This document shows positions 57,665 through 64,000 of a stretch of 64,000 nucleotides of DNA, piece after piece. Numbering within the stretch: position 1 is the first letter of the stretch; each line of letters starts with the position of its first letter. This stretch comes from Sphingomonas sp. SUN039. Its GTDB lineage: Bacteria; Pseudomonadota; Alphaproteobacteria; Sphingomonadales; Sphingomonadaceae. Both the position numbers and the translations under genes were made by a program. The notes below the pieces were generated by a model. That model had not been told where the DNA came from. It made no database searches and saw only the letters and a list, made by a program, of their open reading frames with translations. Location of the stretch: the NCBI RefSeq assembly GCF_024758725.1, contig NZ_CP096972.1, positions 3,330,001 through 3,394,000 of the forward strand, written 5' to 3'.

Positions 57665-59090
57665 CGCGCCCTTCGCGCTGGTCGAAAAGCAGCGCGGCAG
57701 CATGCGGCTGGCCGCAGTCGATATGGCGGCGCGTGCACTCGGTCTTGCACCTGGTCTTGCGCTTGCAGACGCCCGCTCCCTGCTGCCCGGACTGCTTGTT
57801 TTCGATGCCGACAGCCGCGCCGATGCGGCGCTGCTCGATTGGCTCGCCGATGCCTGCGACCGTTATACGCCGATGATTGCGACCGATCCGCCGCAGGGGT
57901 TGCTCCTCGACATAACCGGCTGCGTCCATCCATTCGGAAGCGGAGAGCGCGGGCTGGCGGACGACCTGGCAAGGCGGCTTGCTAGGCTTGGTCTGACGGC
58001 GTGCCTTTCGCTGGCGGATACGCCCGATGCGGCTGCGGCACTGGCCCGGCATGGAGGCGACGATGTGCACGCCCTTCCGGTCGCTGCACTACGCACCGAC
58101 CCCGATATTCATGTCGCGCTGACGCGGGCAGGTTTGAAAGCCATCGGCGATGTCGCGCGATTGCCGTCGGCACCGCTTGCGGCCCGGTTCGGCAAAGCCC
58201 TGCCTGTTTTGCTGGCGCGCCTGCTCGGCGCGATCGACGTCCGCATCACGCCCCGCCGGAGGCTTGCCGAAATCGAGACGGAGGTGCGTTTTGGCGAACC
58301 GGTGGCGCACACCGAAATCGTGCTCGACACTATAGCCGGGCTGGTCGGGGATGCCGCCGTCACTTTGTCCGAACGCGGTGTCGGCGGGCGGCGTTTTTCG
58401 GTCGCCCTGTTCCGCAGCGACGGCCATGTCGCACGCCTGTCGGTCGAGACGGGGCAGCCGGTGCGCGACCCCGCAGTGCTCGACCGGCTGTTCCGCGAGC
58501 GGATCGACACGCTTGCGGATCCGCTCGATCCGGGGTTCGGTTATGACATGATCCGGCTGGCAGTGCATGTTGTCGAGCCGCTCGCACCCGAACAATTGCG
58601 GCTCGATGGCGGTAAAACTGCCGACCGCGAGCTGGCGGCGTTAATCGACCGGCTGGGCACACGGCTGGGGCGCAATCGCGTCCGGCGCTTTGCCTCTGTC
58701 GACACGCATATTCCCGAACAGTCGGCGCTCGAATTCCCCGCTGTCGAAACCCGCAAGACCGGTGCGTGGCCCAGGCCCGAGCCCGGCGAACCGCCGCTGC
58801 GCCCCCTGCATTTGTTCGACCCGCCGCACCGGATAGAGGTGATCGCCGAAGTCCCCGACGGGCCGCCGCGACGGTTCAAATGGCGGCGGGCGATGTACGA
58901 GGTCGCCCGGCACGAAGGGCCCGAACGCATCGCTGCCGAATGGTGGACGCGTCGCGACAATGCCGGGCTGACCCGCGACTATTACCGCGTCGAGGACGTG
59001 CGCGGCCGACGCTACTGGCTGTTCCGCCACGGCCTTTATGGCACTGAAAAGGCGCACCCTGTCTGGTATCTGCATGGGCTGTTCGCATGA
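57579..59090 (+). CDS. imuB: Y-family polymerase-like protein ImuB
   Basis: 503 residues from GTG 57579, chosen for the GGAG site at 57568-57571 and the start VIQEASRRYLAVFLPFLPSERI. ImuB is a catalytically inactive Y-family homologue that recruits DnaE2 through the sliding clamp. Where active Y-polymerases have the acidic DxD start, this has LAVFLPFLP, consistent with inactivity. LLLDITGCVHPFGSGERGLADDL is the palm remnant, and AIGDVARLPSAPLAARFG the helix-hairpin-helix region. The C-terminal RRFKWRRAMYEVARHEGPERIAAEWW block is typical of ImuB. Overlaps imuA by 86 bp and dnaE2 by 4 bp. Confidence 0.94.
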   Translation: MIQEASRRYLAVFLPFLPSERIKREKPPDAPFALVEKQRGSMRLAAVDMAARALGLAPGLALADARSLLPGLLVFDADSRADAALLDWLADACDRYTPMIATDPPQGLLLDITGCVHPFGSGERGLADDLARRLARLGLTACLSLADTPDAAAALARHGGDDVHALPVAALRTDPDIHVALTRAGLKAIGDVARLPSAPLAARFGKALPVLLARLLGAIDVRITPRRRLAEIETEVRFGEPVAHTEIVLDTIAGLVGDAAVTLSERGVGGRRFSVALFRSDGHVARLSVETGQPVRDPAVLDRLFRERIDTLADPLDPGFGYDMIRLAVHVVEPLAPEQLRLDGGKTADRELAALIDRLGTRLGRNRVRRFASVDTHIPEQSALEFPAVETRKTGAWPRPEPGEPPLRPLHLFDPPHRIEVIAEVPDGPPRRFKWRRAMYEVARHEGPERIAAEWWTRRDNAGLTRDYYRVEDVRGRRYWLFRHGLYGTEKAHPVWYLHGLFA

Positions 59091-62000
59091 GCGGTTTTGC
59101 CGAACTGGCGGCGGCGACCAATTTCTCGTTCCTGGAAGGGGCGTCGCATCCGCATGAAATGGTGACGGAGGCATTTGCCCTCGGCCATGGCGGGATCGGT
59201 ATTGCCGACCGCAACACCGTGGCCGGTGTCGTCCGCGCCCATGTTGCGTTGCGCGACCTCAGGGCTGCCGGACACGCGAAAGATTTCAGACTGGTCGTCG
59301 GCGCACGGCTGTCGTTCGCCGATAATACGCCCGACATTATCGCCTATCCGACCGACCGGCGCGCTTGGGGGCGGCTGTGCCGCTTGCTGAGTCTGGGCAA
59401 TTTGCGTGCGACAAAGGGCGCGTGCCAGCTGTTCTTCGACGACTTGCTGGAATGGGGGGAAGGGATGGTGTTGATCGTCCTCCCCGGCGCGTCGCGTCTT
59501 TGTCGAATCGACCGGTTGGGGGTTGTTCTTCGCCTCCGCCAACTTGTGGGCGATAACCTCTGGATCGGCGCAACCATGCACCGCAGCGGCGGCGACAGGC
59601 GTCGGCTGGCGGCTCTGCAGTCGCTGTCGGGCGAAGCAGGCATTCCTCTGCTCGCGCTTAACGCCCCGCTTTTCGCGACGCCTGCGGATCGTCCTTTGCA
59701 GGACGTCATGACCTGCATCCGCGAGAAGGCAAAGCTCGCCGACGTCGGTCGCAAACTCGCCGCCAATGCCGAACGCCACCTGAAACACGCACGCGAAATG
59801 GTCCGGCTGTTCGCAGATGCGCCTGACGCGCTAGCCCAGACTTCGGCACTTCTGGACCGGATCGACTTCACGCTCGACGACCTGCGTTACGAATATCCGC
59901 ATGAGCCCGTGCCGCCCGGTTGGACGCCGATGGGCTGGCTGATCCGACTGACGATGCGCGCCGCGCGCGACCGCCACGAACGCACCCGCCTGCCAAAGAA
60001 ATTGCGCGCGATGCTCCGCGAGGAATTCGGCCTCATACGCGACCAGAATTATGCCTATTATTTTCTGACCGTTCACGATCTCGTCCGCTTCGCGCGCGAG
60101 CAGGAGCCGCCGATCCTGTGTCAGGGCCGGGGTTCGGCGGCGAATTCGGTGGTGTGTTTCATGCTGGGGATAACTTCGGTCGATCCGGTTTCCCATAATT
60201 TGCTGTTCTCGCGCTTCGTCTCGGCGGACCGCAACGAGCCGCCCGATATCGATGTCGATTTCGAGCATGAACGCCGCGAGGAAGTGATGCAGTACGTCTA
60301 TCGTCGCTATGGCCGCCATCGCGCCGGGATCGCCGCGACGATCGCGCATTACCGTCCGCGCAGTGCGGTGCGCGAGGTGGGCAAAGCGCTGGGGATGACC
60401 GAGGACGTGACGGCACGCCTCGTTTCGACAGTATGGGGCAGTCACGCCTCGACGATGGACGGGAAACGCATCGCCGAAACCGGGTTCGACCTGGACAATC
60501 CCGAAATCGCACGGCTGAACATGCTTGTCGGACGCTTGTTGGGCTTTCCGCGCCATCTCGGCCAGCATGTGGGCGGTTTCGTGCTGACCCATGACCGGCT
60601 CGACGAGACGGTGCCGGTCCACAATGCCGCGATGCCCGACCGGACCTTCATCGAATGGGACAAGGACGATATCGACGCGCTGGGATTGATGAAGGTCGAT
60701 GTGCTCGCGCTCGGCATGCTGACCTGCATCCGCAAATCCTATGACCTGATGCGGCAGCACGGGCTTGGCGATCACACGCTCGAAGTCGACCTCGATTCGA
60801 GCGATCCGGCAGTCTATGACATGCTGTGCAAGGGCGACAGTATCGGCGTGTTCCAGGTCGAGAGCCGCGCGCAGATCAACATGCTGCCGCGCCTAAAACC
60901 AAAAAACCTCTACGACCTGACCGTGCAAGTCGCGATCGTGCGGCCGGGACCGATCCAGGGCGACATGGTGCATCCCTACCTCAGGCGGCGCTCGGGTATC
61001 GAGAAAGCCGAATTCCCCTCTCCCAAACCACCGCACGACCCCGACGAGCTGCGCACCCTGCTCGGCAAGACCTATGGCGTGCCGCTGTTCCAGGAACAGG
61101 CGATGAAGCTCGCGATTGTCGCGGCGGATTTCACGCCGTCCGAAGCTAACAAACTGCGCCGCGCGATGGCGACGTTCCGCCATGTCGGTGGCATGGACAA
61201 GTTTCAGGAAAAGCTGGTCGGCGGAATGGTCGCGCGCGGCTACGAACGCGCCTTCGCCGAGCGCTGCTACAAGCAGATCGAGGGGTTCGGTAGCTATGGC
61301 TTTCCCGAAAGCCATGCGCTGTCGTTCGCGCGGCTGGTCTATGTTTCGTCGTGGATCAAATGCCACCATCCGGCAGTGTTCGCCTGCGCGCTGCTCAATT
61401 CGCAGCCGATGGGTTTCTACGCCCCCGCCCAGATCGTTCGCGATGCGCAGGAACACGCAGTCGAGGTTCGCACGATCGACGTCAATGCGAGCCTGTGGGA
61501 CAACGGTCTGGAATTTTCTGAGGGGCCGGATATGCCCGCGCTCCGTCTCGGCCTGCGCCAGATCGACGGGTTTCGCGAGGAATGGGCGAACCGGGTTGTG
61601 CTCGGCCGACCTTATGACAGTGTCGAGACATTGGCCCGCCGGGCCTGCCTGCCTGCCCGGGCGCTGCGGCTGCTTGCCGACGCCGATGCGCTGGGATCGC
61701 TCGACCTTGGCCGGCGCGCCGGGGGCTGGGATGTGCGGCGCACGCACAGCGACGTGCTGCCCTTGTTCGCTGCCGCAGATGCCCGCGAGCTGGGCGAAGA
61801 ACCTGCCTTCACCCTGCCCGAGATGCCGGCGGGCGAGGAAGTCGCCGCCGATTACCAGACCATCCGCCTGTCGCTGAAGGGGCATCCGATGGCGTTCTTG
61901 CGCGACGGTTTCGCGGCGGAAAACGTACTGAGCTGCGCGCAAACCTCGGCTGCGAGAAATGGTGCCCGCGTCAAGACCGCCGGAATCGTCCTCGTCCGTC

Positions 62001-62341
62001 AACGCCCGGGCAAAGGCAACGCAATCTTCGTGACCATCGAGGACGAAACCGGCGTCACCAACATCGTCATCTGGGCGCGGTTGTTCGAAACATTGCGGCG
62101 CGAAGTGATGGCCGCGCGCCTGATGCTGGTCGAGGGTGAAGTACAGCATAGTCCCGAAGGCGTCGTCCATCTGATGGCGACCAAGATCCAAGACCGCACG
62201 GCGGCGTTGCGGTACCTGTCCGAGGCGCATGACGCGAATCCCTCGATGTCGCGCTCCGACGCGTTTCTGCATCCGCAATACCCCCGCCACGGCCATCCCC
62301 GCGATGTGCGTATTTTGCCGAAATCGCGGGATTTTCACTGA
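59087..62341 (+). CDS. dnaE2: Error-prone DNA polymerase DnaE2
   Basis: 1084-residue C-family polymerase used for lesion bypass under SOS conditions. PHP domain at the N-terminus (FAELAAATNFSFLEGASHP). Palm motifs include LCQGRGSAANSVVCF and the metal-binding RNEPPDIDVDFEHERREEV. The tail of the fingers has GMDKFQEKLVGGMVARGY. The OB domain (RQRPGKGNAIFVTIEDETG) and the terminal PKSRDFH are typical of DnaE2. It lacks DnaE1's long C-terminal extension. ATG overlaps the imuB stop by 4 bp. The operon is complete; the 150 bp after it contain no gene. Confidence 0.97.
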   Translation: MSGFAELAAATNFSFLEGASHPHEMVTEAFALGHGGIGIADRNTVAGVVRAHVALRDLRAAGHAKDFRLVVGARLSFADNTPDIIAYPTDRRAWGRLCRLLSLGNLRATKGACQLFFDDLLEWGEGMVLIVLPGASRLCRIDRLGVVLRLRQLVGDNLWIGATMHRSGGDRRRLAALQSLSGEAGIPLLALNAPLFATPADRPLQDVMTCIREKAKLADVGRKLAANAERHLKHAREMVRLFADAPDALAQTSALLDRIDFTLDDLRYEYPHEPVPPGWTPMGWLIRLTMRAARDRHERTRLPKKLRAMLREEFGLIRDQNYAYYFLTVHDLVRFAREQEPPILCQGRGSAANSVVCFMLGITSVDPVSHNLLFSRFVSADRNEPPDIDVDFEHERREEVMQYVYRRYGRHRAGIAATIAHYRPRSAVREVGKALGMTEDVTARLVSTVWGSHASTMDGKRIAETGFDLDNPEIARLNMLVGRLLGFPRHLGQHVGGFVLTHDRLDETVPVHNAAMPDRTFIEWDKDDIDALGLMKVDVLALGMLTCIRKSYDLMRQHGLGDHTLEVDLDSSDPAVYDMLCKGDSIGVFQVESRAQINMLPRLKPKNLYDLTVQVAIVRPGPIQGDMVHPYLRRRSGIEKAEFPSPKPPHDPDELRTLLGKTYGVPLFQEQAMKLAIVAADFTPSEANKLRRAMATFRHVGGMDKFQEKLVGGMVARGYERAFAERCYKQIEGFGSYGFPESHALSFARLVYVSSWIKCHHPAVFACALLNSQPMGFYAPAQIVRDAQEHAVEVRTIDVNASLWDNGLEFSEGPDMPALRLGLRQIDGFREEWANRVVLGRPYDSVETLARRACLPARALRLLADADALGSLDLGRRAGGWDVRRTHSDVLPLFAAADARELGEEPAFTLPEMPAGEEVAADYQTIRLSLKGHPMAFLRDGFAAENVLSCAQTSAARNGARVKTAGIVLVRQRPGKGNAIFVTIEDETGVTNIVIWARLFETLRREVMAARLMLVEGEVQHSPEGVVHLMATKIQDRTAALRYLSEAHDANPSMSRSDAFLHPQYPRHGHPRDVRILPKSRDFH

Positions 62342-62491
62342 TGATGCGATGCCCGGTCTCTTGGCCGGACTTCCGGAAACCCGGAGCGGGCGCACGCACC
62401 GGCTAGGCAAATTTTGTGCCGTTGCGGCGTTTAGGCGCTTGCTCCCGCAAGGGCGCGCCGCCACAACCGGGACAATCGGTACGGGGGTCGT

Positions 62492-63166
62492 GTGGCAGGT
62501 GTCGGACCAGGAGTAGGGAGTGCGGCGGAGCGTGCAGCGATCGATGGCCGCTTCGATGCCGCGCACCGCGCGCTGATCGCCGACAAGAGCATCCAGTTCG
62601 ATCTGGCGCCTATGGCTTCGCGCACCCCGCCGAAACTGCCCGAATGGCTGCGCTGGATCGGCGATTTCCTGCAATGGCTGTCCCCGGCTTTCCCCTATAT
62701 TTTTTGGGGCGCGATCATCCTGGCGGTGCTGACAGTGCTCTATTTCGTGCTGTCGAACGTCGACGGGTTCGAATGGCCGTGGGCGCGCGGATCGCGAGAC
62801 CGCAACGCTGTGATCGAAGAGGACTGGCGGCCCGAAGAGGGTGCCGCGCGCGCGTTGCTCGCGGAAGCCGAGGCGCTGGCGGCGCAGGGCCGATATGCGG
62901 AAGCCGCGCGGTTGCTGCTGCTCCGGAGCGTCGAGGATATTTCGCGCCGCCTGCCCCAATTCCTGAAACCCTCGCTGACTGCACGTGACATTGCTGCCGC
63001 CCAGGAATTGCCGGGGGCGGCCCGTCCCGCGTTCGATGCCATTGCCCGCGTCGTCGAGGTCAGCGCCTTCGGCAGCCGGTCGGTCAACGAGGCCGCCTGG
63101 GCCGAGTGCCGCGCTGCCTATGCCCGCTTCGCCACGCCCGCGACCTGGAGTGCGGCGCATGGCTGA
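62492..63166 (+). CDS. DUF4129 domain membrane protein
   Basis: 224 residues from GTG 62492. A soluble N-terminus, one membrane helix (PYIFWGAIILAVLTVLYFVLS, about 68-90), and the DUF4129 module (about 115-215: EALAAQGRYAEAARLLLLRSVEDISRRLP, SLTARDIAA, then AWAECRAAYARF). Proteins of this type usually sit in operons with DUF4350, MoxR ATPase and DUF58/von Willebrand proteins of unknown overall role. The next gene overlaps by 8 bp. Confidence 0.85.
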   Translation: MAGVGPGVGSAAERAAIDGRFDAAHRALIADKSIQFDLAPMASRTPPKLPEWLRWIGDFLQWLSPAFPYIFWGAIILAVLTVLYFVLSNVDGFEWPWARGSRDRNAVIEEDWRPEEGAARALLAEAEALAAQGRYAEAARLLLLRSVEDISRRLPQFLKPSLTARDIAAAQELPGAARPAFDAIARVVEVSAFGSRSVNEAAWAECRAAYARFATPATWSAAHG

Positions 63167-64000
63167 CCGCAGCGCTGCCGATAATCCGTTCTCGGTAAGG
63201 ACGGTGGCGATTATCGTTCTCGGCGGCGTGCTGGCGTTCCTCGGTTTCCTGTTCCTCATGGCTTATGCCCCGCAGATCAGGGCGCGCGGCGACAGCGGCG
63301 CACAGCCGATGTCGAAATCGGCCGTCGGCTTCTACGGCTTGTACAAGCTGTCGGAAGCGACGGGCCGGCTGACCGAGCTGGGAACCGACGAGGCCCACTG
63401 GTCGGCCACGGGGTTCGTCATCGTCACGATCCAGCCTGACACCGATCTCGAACGGCTGAAGCGGCTGGTTGCCGCGCGGCGTGCGGTCGATGGCACAAAA
63501 ACCCTCTATATCCTGCCCAAATATCTGACTTTGCCGAGCTTTACCCGGTCTGGATGGGTCCAGAATATGGGCATGCTCGACCCCGAATGGTCGAAGGAAC
63601 TGCTCGCCGTGTTCGGCCGCATCGCCTTTGCCGAGGAGAAGTCGCCCAAGGGCAATCGTATCATCGGCGTGGCAGACGAGGAAATGGCGGGGATCGACAT
63701 TCCGGCGCCGTCGGCAACGCTGCACTATATCGCCAAAGGCATGAAGCCGGTGTTGATCGACAGCGGCGGCGAGGTGGTGATGGGCAGGACCGACCTCAAC
63801 AACGGGGCTGCCGACTATATCCTCGCCGATCCCGACATCCTGTCCAATCAGGGGCTGAAGTCGCCCGAGGGCGCGCGAGCGGCGCTCGCCGTCGTCGATG
63901 CGCTCCGTCACGACACGAAGGATTCGGTGGCATTCGACATGGTGCTCAATGCATCGGGATCGCGCAATTTGTTGCAGCTGATGTTCGAACCCCCATTCCT
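63159..64000 (+). CDS. DUF4350 domain protein (partial, C-terminus off window)
   Basis: ATG 63159 overlaps the DUF4129 stop by 8 bp. The visible 280 residues begin MADRSAADNPFSVRTVAII, with one membrane helix (VAIIVLGGVLAFLGFLFLMAYA, about 15-36) followed by the DUF4350 region (KSAVGFYGLYKLSEATGRL, FVIVTIQPDTDLERLKRLV, TLYILPKYLTLP, ADYILADPDILSNQGL). The frame stays open to the window end. The pairing with DUF4129 supports the call; a MoxR ATPase gene would be expected beyond the edge. Confidence 0.85.
   Translation, partial: MADRSAADNPFSVRTVAIIVLGGVLAFLGFLFLMAYAPQIRARGDSGAQPMSKSAVGFYGLYKLSEATGRLTELGTDEAHWSATGFVIVTIQPDTDLERLKRLVAARRAVDGTKTLYILPKYLTLPSFTRSGWVQNMGMLDPEWSKELLAVFGRIAFAEEKSPKGNRIIGVADEEMAGIDIPAPSATLHYIAKGMKPVLIDSGGEVVMGRTDLNNGAADYILADPDILSNQGLKSPEGARAALAVVDALRHDTKDSVAFDMVLNASGSRNLLQLMFEPPF

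Overview
The window is a GC-rich, densely packed chromosomal segment of an alphaproteobacterium, most likely a sphingomonad (Sphingomonas/Sphingopyxis relatives). The reasons are the gene families (RNase E with an acidic insert and KRTRK-type tail, UrcA, spinster-type MFS, a large TonB-dependent receptor, an ImuA-ImuB-DnaE2 cassette), GTTC-N7-GTTC LexA boxes, and dispersed palindromes whose arms read CCGACTTGGCTGAGC. No species can be named from the sequence alone.

Layout. 1-8.5 kb: cell-wall and RNA housekeeping genes (partial PBP1A, AmiC-type amidase, divergent rne), then an exported M48 protease overlapping a DsbA-like thiol protein, a deazaflavin-type oxidoreductase and an EthD protein. 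8.7-13 kb: nucleotide-sugar genes (ugd, wecB) and an MFS carrier. 13-23.3 kb: exported proteins of unknown role, dienelactone hydrolase, GST, Bax-inhibitor-1 protein, a second M48 protease with an SH3 partner, a CHASE2 adenylate cyclase and a GH42 beta-galactosidase. 23.4-30.5 kb: a fused hydantoinase/oxoprolinase, then an hppD-VOC-FAH catabolic cluster facing a MarR regulator with two operator-like palindromes between them. This stretch holds three of the four palindromic repeats, one inserted in frame inside the oxoprolinase gene. 30.5-31.2 kb: a gene-poor patch of stacked repeats, a truncated XRE regulator fragment and an isolated LexA box in front of a 26-codon ORF.

31.2-40.7 kb: mainly housekeeping genes (Tet-like MFS, CinA-like protein, map, fprA, UrcA, glnB-glnA with a sigma-54-like promoter, AlkA-type glycosylase, ferredoxin, lipoprotein, rlmB) ending at tRNA-Tyr(GUA). 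40.8-56.7 kb: an aldaric/sugar-acid catabolic cluster. GudD converts glucarate to 5-dehydro-4-deoxyglucarate, KdgD to 2,5-dioxopentanoate, and the aldehyde dehydrogenase to 2-oxoglutarate. Two further enolase-superfamily dehydratases, a Tat-exported UxuA-like enzyme paired with an unrecognised Tat-exported 616-residue protein, a LysR regulator, a TonB-dependent receptor, a GudP-like MFS carrier and a B3-like metallo-beta-lactamase-fold protein complete it. 56.9-62.3 kb: the SOS mutasome operon imuA-imuB-dnaE2 behind a LexA box. 62.5-64 kb: the start of a DUF4129-DUF4350 membrane operon running off the window.

The points most worth a second look are the palindromic element translated inside the oxoprolinase, the LexA box with its micro-ORF, the paired MarR operators, the exported mannonate-dehydratase-like enzyme with its uncharacterised partner, and the sigma-54-like glnBA promoter.
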